The notes: generated from the sequence alone by a model not told the origin. Shown: positions 25,040 through 34,052, counted from the first letter of the stretch. The stretch is DNA of 64,000 bases from JAGVSZ01 sp035456405 (GCA_035456405.1 DATIDG010000049.1:62001-126000); one strand, 5' to 3'. A program made the numbers and translations.

Positions 25040-26911
25040 TCAAGCCCACGAGGCCTTGATCCGCCGGATCACGCTCCTTACCGTGACGTCGTCGTCGTCG
25101 AACGCCCCGTGCGTGCTCGCCGCCGAGTCTGCGCATTGCGCGGTGTAGATCTTGACGTTGTCGAGATAGAGCTGCCGGATCCCCTCGAAGTAGGTCTGCA
25201 TCCCGATCAGCGGCGTGGGCGTTCCGCCCTCGCAGGCCTGCGAGACGAGGTAGAGCAGCGACCGGCCGTAGCCGAGGATCGACCGGCAAGTCGAGTCGGC
25301 GCGCTCCAGCGCGTCCGAGAGCTGCCACTGGTTGTACTGCGCGATCTTGCCGCTCTTGATGTGCGGCAGCAGCTTCTCCTCGAACAGGTCGACGCGCGCG
25401 GCCGGGGCCATGAAGTTCACTGTCTGGAACTTCCAGCCGCGCGGTACGAGCGCGTCCACCAGGTGCGCGTGCACGACCGACCCGGCGGAGTGACCGATGA
25501 GATGCAGCCGATCGCGACGCGGGTTGAACGCCGGCGACGCGGTCGCGACCTTGTAGAGGATCATGCCGCCGCCCTGCGCCGACCCGGTGATCAGTTCGGC
25601 GTTCTCCTTGATCTCGCTCCAGATCGCGGTGCCGGGACCGGCGAGGAGCTTCTCGATCCGCTCGTTCCACCAGCGCTCGATCCCCGCCGTCCGGCGCGGC
25701 GCGCCGAGAATCAGCTCCTTCGCCATGTTCTCCAGCGTCTGGAAGAGGTCGGTCTCCCACATGAAGAAGACCGGGAAGATGCGGTTCTCGTAGAGCGCCG
25801 GGATCCAGCGCGCCGCGGCGTTCGCTGCGCACTTCTCCGAAACGAGCCCGCCGTGCGCATACACCGCGATGTCAACCGGATCGTTGGGGCTGAACCCCCA
25901 GTCCGACCGCGCGCGCTCGAGGTAGGTCGAGACGAGCGCCTTCAGGTCGCCCGCGCTCGTGCGGAAATCGCCGCTCGTGGAGAGCGCGCCGTCGTTCTCC
26001 ATGTCGACGATGAATGGCGCGAGCTCGTGGTTGCGCAGCTTCTCCTCGGCGGCCAGCTGGACCTTGCCGCGGGAGAGCCGCAGCGTCGGCGCGGTCGCCA
26101 CGGCGAGGTGCAGCGCGGTCACGACGCCCATCTGCACGACCCAGCAGTCCATCGCGTACTCGCGCCAGTCCTGGTAGGTCAGACGCGCCAGCCCACGGCT
26201 GCCCCAGCGCTCGCCCCAGGAGTTCTGGATGATGAAGCCGCGATCGTCGTAGCCGACGATGACGAAGGCGTGTCCGCCGTCGAGCGCGGTAGCGGGCCGC
26301 CGCGGGATCTCCCAGTAGTTCGGGGCCTTGCCTTTTGTCCGGTCGCCCTCGTCCCATCCGGCGTGGCAGACGGCGCTCGCGTAGAGGATCCCGACCTCGT
26401 CGAGCGCGACGTGCATGTCGGCGATTGCGGTCGGCTCGACGCGGTAATAGGCGCCGAGCGGTCGCCGCACCGCGTCGATCCACCAGTCGTTCGTGGGGTC
26501 GACCGGCACCTTGGGCATCGTCAGCGCCGGCCAAAGTCTTGCGTGGCAGGCGCCGTGCTTGTGCCAGCCCTTGAGCGCGCCGCGCAGGCTCGAGCCGGTG
26601 TCGGCCGCGGCGCCGCGGAATTCGTCGTAGCGCCGCGCCATCGAGTACAGCATGAATGGCGAGACGTGCTCGGGCGTCGCGTCCTCCTCCTTCAGGATCC
26701 AGTGGACGACGCTCGCCAGCGCGAAGCCGGTGCACGCGTTCGTGTTCTCCTGGTCGAGGACGGGAAGCGACCGGCGCGGTGCCAGATGCCCCGGCGGCCG
26801 GCGGTGCACCGGCGCCATGTAGAGCCGGTCGCGGAAATCGGGCGCGTCGGGGACGATGTTCTTGACGCGCGCGGTGCGACGCGCGGATGCGGCGCGGCGG
26901 CGGGTGGCCAT
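25040..26911 (-). CDS. Papain-like cysteine protease fused to alpha/beta hydrolase
   Basis: A 623-residue two-domain protein. Residues about 15-265 are a C1 papain-like domain: Gln54 (oxyanion) and Cys60 (LDQENTNACTGFA) with the papain spacing of six, His214 in DGGHAFVIVGYDD, and Asn230 in QNSWGERWG. Residues about 340-600 are a lipase-like alpha/beta-hydrolase with nucleophile Ser475 in LIGHSAGSVV and an upstream YAHGGLVSE motif. No signal peptide is seen; the N-terminus is basic (MATRRRAASARR). The start at 26911 has GGAAGGGAG nearby. It lies 97 nt after the TPP-enzyme gene and may share its operon. Substrates are unknown. Confidence 0.8.
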   Translation of the reverse strand: MATRRRAASARRTARVKNIVPDAPDFRDRLYMAPVHRRPPGHLAPRRSLPVLDQENTNACTGFALASVVHWILKEEDATPEHVSPFMLYSMARRYDEFRGAAADTGSSLRGALKGWHKHGACHARLWPALTMPKVPVDPTNDWWIDAVRRPLGAYYRVEPTAIADMHVALDEVGILYASAVCHAGWDEGDRTKGKAPNYWEIPRRPATALDGGHAFVIVGYDDRGFIIQNSWGERWGSRGLARLTYQDWREYAMDCWVVQMGVVTALHLAVATAPTLRLSRGKVQLAAEEKLRNHELAPFIVDMENDGALSTSGDFRTSAGDLKALVSTYLERARSDWGFSPNDPVDIAVYAHGGLVSEKCAANAAARWIPALYENRIFPVFFMWETDLFQTLENMAKELILGAPRRTAGIERWWNERIEKLLAGPGTAIWSEIKENAELITGSAQGGGMILYKVATASPAFNPRRDRLHLIGHSAGSVVHAHLVDALVPRGWKFQTVNFMAPAARVDLFEEKLLPHIKSGKIAQYNQWQLSDALERADSTCRSILGYGRSLLYLVSQACEGGTPTPLIGMQTYFEGIRQLYLDNVKIYTAQCADSAASTHGAFDDDDVTVRSVIRRIKASWA

Positions 26912-27008
26912 GTCGCACTCCCTTCCTGCTTGGTATCGGGTGACGGCAAGTGTCGCGGCATCGCGCCGCGTCGCAAAGTAGGCATTTCGGACTAATGCTC
27001 GCGGCGCG

Positions 27009-28751
27009 TCACATCGAGATCGACCCCTCGCGAAAATCGGTCTTGTCGAGCCAGACGTTGACGAGCACCGGCTTGCCCCCGCGGGCCGCGGCGCGGGCGC
27101 GGGCGAGGGCGTCGGGCACGTCGGCATTGCGCTTCACGACGATCCCCTCCGCGCCGAAGCCCGCAGCGACGGCGTGATAGTCGCTGCGCGCAAGCACGGT
27201 GGCCACGTCGTCGCCGAGGAGCTTCACCTGCTCGCGCGCGATCTGTGTCCAGCCGGCGTCGTTGCCGACGACCGCGATGACCGGAATGCGATGGCGCACG
27301 AACGTGTCGAACTCCGCGAGACCGTAACCGCACGCGCCGTCGCCGTACATGACCCAGGTCTCCGCCTCCGGGCGGCACAGCGCGGCGCCGAGCGCGAAGC
27401 CCGCCCCGACGCCGAGCGTCCCGAACGCGCCCGGATCGAGCCACGCGAGCGGGCCGCGCGGCCGCACGATGTACGACGCGGTCGCGACGAAGTCGCCGCC
27501 GTCGGCGACGAGCACCGCGTCGTCGCCGGCTGCGCGGTCGAGTGCGCGGCAGAACGCGATGGGATTGACGTGCTCGCCGTCGGCCGCGGCCTGCGCGTCG
27601 ATCTCCGCCTCGCGGGCGAGGTCGCGGTTGCGGAGCTGCTCGATCCAGGCGGCGCGGCTCGCGCGGTCGCCGAGCCGTTCCGCCACGCGTTGGAGCAGCA
27701 GCCCGGCGTCGCCGATTGCGGCGACGGTCGGACGGCGGTTCATGCGCGCGTCCTTGCGGCTCCGGTTGGCGGCGATCAGCGTCGCCGAGCGCCGCACGTG
27801 CCGGCCATAGTCGAGGCGGAAATCGCACGGCACGCCGGCGAGGAGGACGCAGTCGGCTTCGCGGAGGGCGTTGCGGCGCTGATGGCGCATCTGAAGAGGA
27901 TGCGCGCGTCCGAGCAGGCCGCGCGCCATGCCCGAAAGGTAAAGCGGGATGCCGAGGCGCTCGACGGCGGCGGCGATGCGCGGTGCCTCGGCGGCGAGCG
28001 CGAGCGCCTGGCTGCCGATCACGGCGAGCGGGCGCTCGGCCTTCGCGAGCGCTGCGACGACGGCCTCGACGTGCGTCGGCTCGGGCGCGTCCACCGCGCG
28101 CACGCGTGGCGGCATCGGATCGTGACTGCCCGCGAACATCCGCGCGGCGTGGCGGTTGAGGTACCAGCGCAGCGCGCGATCTGGGATCGAGGTGCCCTTG
28201 CCCGCGGCGTCCGCATACCACTGCCGGATGCTCGCCTCGTCGTACAGGAGATCGACGGGACATTCGACGAACACCGGCCCGGGTACGCCTTCCCGCGCGG
28301 CCGCGAACGCCTCTTCCACGGCCGGGCCTAGATGGGCGACGCGCCGCACCCGCTTCACGAGCTTCACGAGCGGCGCGACGAGCGCGCGCTGGTCGATGTC
28401 CTGGAGCGCGCCCCGGCCCTGCAGCGCAGTGGGCGCGGCACCGCCGAGCAGCACCACCGGCGACTGCGCCATCTGTGCGTTCTTCAGCGCGGTGAGGGTG
28501 TTCGTGACGCCCGGGCCGGCGGTCACTGCCGCGACGCCCGGTACGCCGGTGAGCCGCGCGACCGCGTCGGCGGCGAAGAGCGCGGTGGCCTCGTCGCGCA
28601 CGTCAACGACGCGGATTCCGCGTGCCTTGGACGCGGTCAGGATCGGGGAGATGTGGCCGCCGCACAGCGTGAAAACGAACCGCACGCCGTGCGCCTGGAG
28701 CGCAGCGGCAACGCGTTCGCCGCCGTGCGAAGCGATGGTCTCCCGCTGCAT
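27009..28751 (-). CDS. Thiamine-diphosphate-dependent enzyme (acetolactate synthase/2-hydroxyacyl-CoA lyase superfamily)
   Basis: A 580-residue TPP enzyme. The N-terminal PYR domain has the cofactor-activating Glu in VRDEATALFAADAVARLTG and AVTAGPGVTNTL. The C-terminal PP domain has MYGDGACGYGLAEF and ends the GDG...N motif at VVGNDAG. The central domain is typical of acetolactate synthase, oxalyl-CoA decarboxylase and 2-hydroxyacyl-CoA lyase relatives. The ATG at 28751 overlaps the ligase stop as TGATG. The adjacent acyl-CoA ligase favours a hydroxyacyl-CoA lyase or acyl-CoA decarboxylase over branched amino acid synthesis; no small regulatory subunit is present. Confidence 0.87.
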   Translation of the reverse strand: MQRETIASHGGERVAAALQAHGVRFVFTLCGGHISPILTASKARGIRVVDVRDEATALFAADAVARLTGVPGVAAVTAGPGVTNTLTALKNAQMAQSPVVLLGGAAPTALQGRGALQDIDQRALVAPLVKLVKRVRRVAHLGPAVEEAFAAAREGVPGPVFVECPVDLLYDEASIRQWYADAAGKGTSIPDRALRWYLNRHAARMFAGSHDPMPPRVRAVDAPEPTHVEAVVAALAKAERPLAVIGSQALALAAEAPRIAAAVERLGIPLYLSGMARGLLGRAHPLQMRHQRRNALREADCVLLAGVPCDFRLDYGRHVRRSATLIAANRSRKDARMNRRPTVAAIGDAGLLLQRVAERLGDRASRAAWIEQLRNRDLAREAEIDAQAAADGEHVNPIAFCRALDRAAGDDAVLVADGGDFVATASYIVRPRGPLAWLDPGAFGTLGVGAGFALGAALCRPEAETWVMYGDGACGYGLAEFDTFVRHRIPVIAVVGNDAGWTQIAREQVKLLGDDVATVLARSDYHAVAAGFGAEGIVVKRNADVPDALARARAAARGGKPVLVNVWLDKTDFREGSISM

Positions 28752-30466
28752 CAGGCGGCCGCCTTCTCGTTCGCGCGCGCGACGTGCTCCTGCACGAGCA
28801 CCTTGTAGTCGACCTTGCCGACGCGCGTCTTCGGCAGCTCGGTGCGGAACTCGACCTCGCGCGGGCACGACCACTTGATCAGCCGCTCGCGGCAGAAGTC
28901 CATCAACGCCTGGGCGGTTTCCGGCCCGGCCTTCGAGCCGTCCTTGAGGACGACGAACGCCTTGACGCGCTCGACTTGCGACGGGTCGGGGACGCCGGCC
29001 ACGCACGCCTCCGCGACGAGCGGGTGCTGGTACAGCACCGACTCGACCTGCGCGGGGTACACGTTGAAGCCGGAGGACTTGATCATCCGCTTCAGGCGCA
29101 CGGTGAAGTAGAAGAACCCGTCCGCGTCGCGCTTCCCGAGGTCGCCGGTGTGCAGCCACGTCCGCCCGTCGGCGTGGACTCGCAGCGTCTGGCGCGTCGC
29201 AGGGGGATCGTCGAGGTAGCCGAGCATCACCGCCGGCCCCGACACGCAAATCTCGCCTTCTTCTCCGACCGGGACCTCCTCGGCGGTGTCCGGCTTGCAG
29301 ACTTTCGCCTGCATGTCGGGGAAGGGCACGCCGATCGATCCCTCGCGGTACTCGTTGACCGGCGTCGCCATGATCGCAGTCACGGCCTCGGTGAGACCGT
29401 AGCCTTCGAGCAGCCGCACGCTACCGCCCCGCGCCTTGACGAGCGCCTCGAAACGCTCCTTCACCGGGCGCGGCAGCGTGTCGGCGCCCGAGAAGCACGC
29501 CGTCAGGAACGAGAGGTCGGCCTTCCCGAGCGACGCGTCGCGGGCGAGTGCGTCGTAGAGCGTGGGCACGCCGACCATGAGGTTCGGCCGTTTCGTGCGC
29601 AGCAGCTTTGCGACGACCTTCGCATCGAAGAGCGGCACGAGGATGGACTTTCCGCCCGCCATGAATGCGGCGTTCACGCACACGCCGAGCCCGAACCCGT
29701 GGAAGATCGGCAGGATCGCGAGGATCGAGTGGCCCTCGCGCATGCCCCCCCACGCCGCCGCCTGCATGCCCTCGGCGATGAAATTGCGGTTCGACAGCAC
29801 GATGCCCTTGGGCACGCCGGTCGTTCCGCCCGAGAAGAGGATCGCGGCCGGATCGTCGGTGCGCGAAGCTGCCCGCTCGACCGCCGGATGCGTGCCCGAC
29901 ATCAGCTCTCGCCACGTGTGCACGCGCGGATCGGCCGGCACCTTCGGGATGCGGCGACCCTTGGTCAGCCAGAAGCCGAGCTTCTTGACCGGGGACAGGT
30001 AGTCGGGGATGCGGGCGACGATGATCCGCTCGAGCGCGGGCGTCGGGCGGGTCGTCGCCACGCGGTCGTAGAGCGCATCGAGGGTGAGGGCGATGCGCGC
30101 GCGGCTGGCGGTGAGATAGTGCTCGACCTCGGGCGCGGTGGAGAGCGGATGGATGAGCGCCGCGACCGCGCCGAGCTTGTTCGCCGCGTAGAACGCGATC
30201 ACGCCCTGCGGCGAAGTGGGCATCGAGATGAGGATGCGGTCGTCCGCCTTCAGCCCGAACGCAGCCAGCGCGCCGGCGCACCGGTCGATGTCCGCGACCA
30301 GCTGGCGGTAGGTCGAAGTCGTGTCGAGGAAGTCCCACGCGATCGCCTCGGGCACGCGCCGCGCGGTGGCCGCGACCGCCTCGTAGAGCGTCAACTGCGG
30401 GTAGTCGAGGCTGGACGGAACGCTGCCGTAGAAGCGCAGCCACGGACGGTCGTCGGCCATGGTCAT
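28751..30466 (-). CDS. Acyl-CoA synthetase (AMP-forming ligase)
   Basis: A 571-residue ANL-superfamily ligase that activates a carboxylic acid with ATP and CoA. The P-loop is ILFSGGTTGVPKG, the A5-like motif LLEGYGLTEAV, the hinge region TGDLGKRDADGF and RLKRMIKSSGFNVYP; the catalytic Lys is near the end in PKTRVGKVDYK. The start at 30466 overlaps the amidohydrolase stop by ATGA; ATG 30460 is a close alternative. It sits mid-operon between the amidohydrolase and the TPP enzyme. Length and motifs fit medium/long-chain or aryl acids; the exact substrate is unknown. Confidence 0.9.
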   Translation of the reverse strand: MTMADDRPWLRFYGSVPSSLDYPQLTLYEAVAATARRVPEAIAWDFLDTTSTYRQLVADIDRCAGALAAFGLKADDRILISMPTSPQGVIAFYAANKLGAVAALIHPLSTAPEVEHYLTASRARIALTLDALYDRVATTRPTPALERIIVARIPDYLSPVKKLGFWLTKGRRIPKVPADPRVHTWRELMSGTHPAVERAASRTDDPAAILFSGGTTGVPKGIVLSNRNFIAEGMQAAAWGGMREGHSILAILPIFHGFGLGVCVNAAFMAGGKSILVPLFDAKVVAKLLRTKRPNLMVGVPTLYDALARDASLGKADLSFLTACFSGADTLPRPVKERFEALVKARGGSVRLLEGYGLTEAVTAIMATPVNEYREGSIGVPFPDMQAKVCKPDTAEEVPVGEEGEICVSGPAVMLGYLDDPPATRQTLRVHADGRTWLHTGDLGKRDADGFFYFTVRLKRMIKSSGFNVYPAQVESVLYQHPLVAEACVAGVPDPSQVERVKAFVVLKDGSKAGPETAQALMDFCRERLIKWSCPREVEFRTELPKTRVGKVDYKVLVQEHVARANEKAAA

Positions 30467-31920
30467 GCGCACGGGTGGCGGGCGATCACGCGACCCGGCC
30501 GGGCGCCTGTCGACCGTCCTTCGTGCCACACCAGCGCGCCGTTCACGATCACGGCTTCGATCCCGTGCGCGGCCTGGATCGGCCGTGCAAAAGTCGCGGC
30601 CTCGCCGACGGTGCCGGGGTCGAAGATCGTGAGGTCGGCGTATGCGCCTTCCTTCACGATGCCGCGATCCTGGAGGCCGAAGGTGCGTGCGGTGAGGCCG
30701 GTCATCTTGTGCACGGCCGTCTCGAGCGGAAAGAGCCCGAGATCGCGCGCGTAGTGCCCGAGCACGCGCGGGAAGCTGCCCCACAATCGCGGATGCGGGG
30801 CGGCGTCGTGGGGCAGGCCGTCGGAGCCGACCATCGTCGGCTCGAACGCGAGGATGCGCTGCACGTCGCCCTCGTCCATCGCGAAGTAGATCGCGCCGGC
30901 GGGGAGCAGGCGCTCGATCGCAGCCTCCTGCGGCACACCCATCTTCGCGGCGACCGCGGCGATGTCCATCCCCGCGTACTCCGGGTGCGGTTTCGACCAG
31001 GTGACGAGGGTCTGCGACGCGACCGCCGCGCGCGCGACGCTCAGGACCGTCGACGAGGCGCAGTACGGATAGCAGTCGAGGCCGATCCGCTGCGAGCGCA
31101 TGCGGCTGGCGATGAGCGGCAGCGTCTCGCGCGAGCGGCCGTGATTCGGCAGGCCGGCGACCTTGTGGTGCGAGATCACCACCTGCGCGTCGACCGCGCG
31201 CCCGATGCGGAAGGCTTCCTCGAGTGAGTCGAGCACCCGCTCGGCCTCGTCGCGCATGTGGGTGCAGTAGAGACCCCCGAACTCGGCGAGGGGGCGGCAG
31301 ACCTCGATCACTTCCTCGGTGGGCGACGGGGCCGCCGGCTCGTAATACAGCCCGGTCGATACGCCGATCGCGCCGGCTGCAAGGGCCTCGCGGACCTTCT
31401 CGCGCATTCGGCCGATCTCCGGCGGGCGTGCGGCCCGCCCGACGTCGTCGAGAGTCGCGACGCGCAGCGTCGTATGGCCGACGAGCAGGGCGGCGTTGGT
31501 CGCGGGCGGTGCATCGCGCAGCGCGCCGACGTACTCCGCGAAGGTACGGAACCGGAACCATCCGCCCTCGTCGTCCAGCAGGTCGAGCGGAGGCGTGACC
31601 GGGCGGGGGGCGCCCGCCGGCATCGGCGCGAGCGAGATCCCGCAGTTTCCGGCGACGACGGTAGTGATGCCCTGGCTCACCTTCGGCGCCACGTCCGGCG
31701 CCGAGAGCATCAGCCGATCGTCGTGCGTGTGCGCATCGATGAAACCCGGCGCGACGATCTTGCCTCCGGCGTCGATCTCGAGCGCGCCGCGCACGCTGTC
31801 GAGCCGTCCGACGCACGCGATCCGATCGCCCCGCACGGCGACGTCGGCGGCAAAGCGCGGCGCGCGCGTGCCGTCGATGACGGCGCCGCCGCGGATGACG
31901 AGCTCGAAGCGCTCCGGCAT
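30463..31920 (-). CDS. N-acyl-D-amino-acid deacylase-like amidohydrolase
   Basis: A 485-residue metal-dependent amidohydrolase. The N-terminus has a small beta-sandwich and then the metal site GFIDAHTHDD. Later ligands are in YCTHMRDEAERVLD and ISHHKVAGLPNHG. The fold and the order of motifs are those of D-aminoacylases and related N-acyl hydrolases, which release a free acid from an amide. It starts 1 nt after the dioxygenase stop and overlaps the ligase start, so the acid it frees could be the ligase substrate. Confidence 0.88.
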   Translation of the reverse strand: MPERFELVIRGGAVIDGTRAPRFAADVAVRGDRIACVGRLDSVRGALEIDAGGKIVAPGFIDAHTHDDRLMLSAPDVAPKVSQGITTVVAGNCGISLAPMPAGAPRPVTPPLDLLDDEGGWFRFRTFAEYVGALRDAPPATNAALLVGHTTLRVATLDDVGRAARPPEIGRMREKVREALAAGAIGVSTGLYYEPAAPSPTEEVIEVCRPLAEFGGLYCTHMRDEAERVLDSLEEAFRIGRAVDAQVVISHHKVAGLPNHGRSRETLPLIASRMRSQRIGLDCYPYCASSTVLSVARAAVASQTLVTWSKPHPEYAGMDIAAVAAKMGVPQEAAIERLLPAGAIYFAMDEGDVQRILAFEPTMVGSDGLPHDAAPHPRLWGSFPRVLGHYARDLGLFPLETAVHKMTGLTARTFGLQDRGIVKEGAYADLTIFDPGTVGEAATFARPIQAAHGIEAVIVNGALVWHEGRSTGARPGRVIARHPCA

Positions 31921-31921
31921 T

Positions 31922-32851
31922 TCACGCCGGGCCGCGGCTCTGCCGACGCGTGTTGCCGTCGATTCCGCCCGTCACCGCCCATTCGGCGAACACCTCCGGG
32001 GACTGCTCGAACTCGCGCGGCTGCCAGGCGGCGTCGAGCTGATCCTCGTCGCTGTAGTACTCGGCCAGCCCGCCGGCAGGGTTCTTCACGTACCAGAAGT
32101 AGGCCGACGAGATCGGATGCCGGCCCGGGCCGATCTCGGTGTGCCAACCGCGGCGCGAGATGTGAAGGCCGCCGCCGAACACCTCGTGGACGTCGCGCAC
32201 CGTGAACGCAACGTGGTTGATGCCGGGTTGCCTGCCGGGCGCGTGGAGCAGGAAGAGATCGTGATGCCCGCCTTCCGGCGCGCAGCGCAGGAAGACGCCG
32301 CGATCCGGATACCGGTCGGATACGTCGAACCCCAGCTTGTCGACGTAGAAACGCTCCGTTTCGGCGAGCGCGTTGGTGAAGAAGTCCACGTGCCCGACTT
32401 CGATCGGCTCGGCGCGCTCGTAGAAGCGGCTCCGGACGTTCACACCACGGCCCGGCTGTCCCCAGGCGTTGATCGGCACGCCTTTGACGTTCACGTCGCG
32501 CTTGTGTGTGACGCGGATCGCGATCGCGAGGCCGTTCGGATCGGTCGCGTGCAGCGTGCCGTAGCGCTCGGCGTAGTGGCCGTCGGCCCCCAGCCGACCG
32601 CGCATCCCGTCGATGTCGGCCCGCGACGCCACGCCCCAGACGACCTCGCGAACCGTCGGAAGGTCCTCGATCGCGGGCGGGAGGGTGGGGTCCTCCTCGT
32701 GGCGGACGTGCACCTCGCACCCGTTGAGCGTCTCGAAGTCGAGCGCCTCGCCCGACTCGCGCACGAGCTTGAGCCCCCAGTCGAGGAAGAACTTGCGGCA
32801 GGTCGCGACGTCCGCGACGCCGTAGGTGATGCGGTCGATGCCCAGGATCAT
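31922..32851 (-). CDS. VOC-family extradiol-type dioxygenase
   Basis: A 309-residue protein with two tandem vicinal-oxygen-chelate modules. The N-terminal one opens MILGIDRITYGVADVATCRKFF. The C-terminal one carries the iron ligands His in IEVGHVDFFTNA, His in GINHVAFTV and Glu in GGLAEYYSD. This matches type I extradiol dioxygenases (catechol or biphenyl-diol cleavage), though related glyoxalase-type isomerases share the fold. The start at 32851 fits the first strand; upstream reading-frame extension looks non-coding. It is the first gene of the pathway operon, 59 nt after iclR. Confidence 0.85.
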   Translation of the reverse strand: MILGIDRITYGVADVATCRKFFLDWGLKLVRESGEALDFETLNGCEVHVRHEEDPTLPPAIEDLPTVREVVWGVASRADIDGMRGRLGADGHYAERYGTLHATDPNGLAIAIRVTHKRDVNVKGVPINAWGQPGRGVNVRSRFYERAEPIEVGHVDFFTNALAETERFYVDKLGFDVSDRYPDRGVFLRCAPEGGHHDLFLLHAPGRQPGINHVAFTVRDVHEVFGGGLHISRRGWHTEIGPGRHPISSAYFWYVKNPAGGLAEYYSDEDQLDAAWQPREFEQSPEVFAEWAVTGGIDGNTRRQSRGPA

Positions 32852-32910
32852 CGGTCGTAAGTCGTCGGTAGTCGATACTCGAAGTGTACGACTTGCGACG
32901 CGCCGCTTCC

Positions 32911-33702
32911 TCAAGCCGCCGCCTGGGAACCTGCCGGCCGGTAGTTGAGTCGGTGCGAGACCTCCGCCGCGGCGGCCAGCACCTGCGCGACGAGGCGGTC
33001 GCGCAGCTCCGGCGGCTCGAGGCTCGGGCGCTGCAGCGTGACGCTGACCGCCGCGACGATGCGGCCGCTCTGGTCGTGCACCGGTGCGGCGATCGCGGAG
33101 ATGCCGCGCTCGAAGAACCCCTCGCTCAGCACATGGCCGCGCGTGCGGTCCTCGGCGAGCAGCGCCTTGAGGTCGGCGACGGTCTTGGGCGTGTTCTGGG
33201 AATAGGATTTCAGGATGCGCTCGGGAAACAGGCTCTCGATCTCCTGGTCGGAGTGCTCGCACAGCAGCGCGCGGCCGAGGATCGTCGCGTGCGCAGGGAA
33301 CCGCGTGCCGACGCTCACGTTGCTCGCGAACATCGACTGGCTCGCGGCCTTGAGCGCCACCACCGCCTCGCGGCCGTCGCGGATCACGAGCTGCGACGCG
33401 CAGTTGGTCTGGTCGCGCAGGCGCTCGATCACCGGTCGCGCGATCTCGGTCACTTCGAGCGACGCAAGGTACTCGAACCCGAGCCGCAGCACCGCCGGGC
33501 CCAGCCGGAATCCGCCCGCGTTCCGCTCGAGGAAGCCCAGGGTCTCGAGTGTCTGGGTGATCCGGAACACGGTCGTCCGCGGCAGGCGGAGCGCCTTGGC
33601 GATCTCCGGCGGCGCGAGCTCCACGCGGCCGCGGTCGAAGAGCTGCAGCACCTTCAGCCCGCGCTCGAGCGCCGGCACGACGTAGCGGGTGGCGTCGGTC
33701 AT
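32911..33702 (-). CDS. IclR-family transcriptional regulator
   Basis: A 263-residue regulator. Residues 1-75 hold the IclR winged helix (ALERGLKVLQLFDRGR, LRLPRTTVFRITQTLETLGF) and the rest the effector domain (SVGTRFPAHATILGRALL, FFERGISAIAAPVHD). The start at 33702 lies just before the HTH and has GGGAGAT upstream; it overlaps the stop of a 44-codon ORF as ATGA. It heads the dioxygenase-amidohydrolase-ligase-TPP genes and probably controls them and itself through the tandem site at 33871-33907. Confidence 0.92.
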   Translation of the reverse strand: MTDATRYVVPALERGLKVLQLFDRGRVELAPPEIAKALRLPRTTVFRITQTLETLGFLERNAGGFRLGPAVLRLGFEYLASLEVTEIARPVIERLRDQTNCASQLVIRDGREAVVALKAASQSMFASNVSVGTRFPAHATILGRALLCEHSDQEIESLFPERILKSYSQNTPKTVADLKALLAEDRTRGHVLSEGFFERGISAIAAPVHDQSGRIVAAVSVTLQRPSLEPPELRDRLVAQVLAAAAEVSHRLNYRPAGSQAAA

Positions 33703-33833
33703 TGCATCTCCCGCGACAAGGCCACCGCGGCTTGAATTCGCAGCCAGGGCACCCGGCCGAATCCGGGCAGCGAACGGTGCGCGATCACGCTTTCGCCGAC
33801 GACGCGGTTCGGGTCGTGCCATCCTTCGCTCAT
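33699..33833 (-). CDS. 44-residue ORF translationally coupled to iclR
   Basis: An ATG at 33833 is preceded by GGAGGATCGGG, one of the best ribosome sites in the window. The peptide starts MSEGWHDPNRVVGE, continues with LPGFGRVPWLRIQ and ends SREMQ. Its TGA overlaps the iclR ATG (ATGA), so iclR translation may depend on it. No Cys, no signal peptide, no known family. It may be a leader peptide, a small regulatory protein, or the reason iclR is kept low. Confidence 0.5.
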   Translation of the reverse strand: MSEGWHDPNRVVGESVIAHRSLPGFGRVPWLRIQAAVALSREMQ

Positions 33834-33870
33834 CCCGATCCTCCAGGCTATAGATAGTGTGTGCACTCGC

Positions 33871-33917
33871 GTTCGGCTAATGGAACGCTTGTTCAGCTAT
33901 GGAACGCAGTGTAACAT
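33871..33917 (+). promoter_or_regulatory. Tandem GTTC-N7-GGAACGC operator overlapping a promoter toward nadX
   Basis: Two near-identical units, GTTCGGCTAATGGAACGC and GTTCAGCTATGGAACGC, follow each other 19-20 nt apart (ATGGAACGC at 33880-33888 and 33899-33907). Each has GTTC and GGAAC arms in inverted orientation, which is the style of IclR-family sites. TTGTTC (33889-33894) and TAACAT (33912-33917), 17 nt apart, make a sigma-70 promoter pointing to nadX. An IclR dimer of dimers bound here would cover the -35 box. It lies between divergent iclR and nadX. Confidence 0.5.
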
Positions 33918-34052
33918 TGCGGGCAGGCTTGTCAATGCGCCGAGTGAGGAACGGATGGGAACCGACATGGCGATCCTGCGGAGGATTTTCACCAGGCATG
34001 ACCGGCCGCAGAGCGTCGGCCCGGTTCAGGGCACACACTGGAAGCGTCCTGC

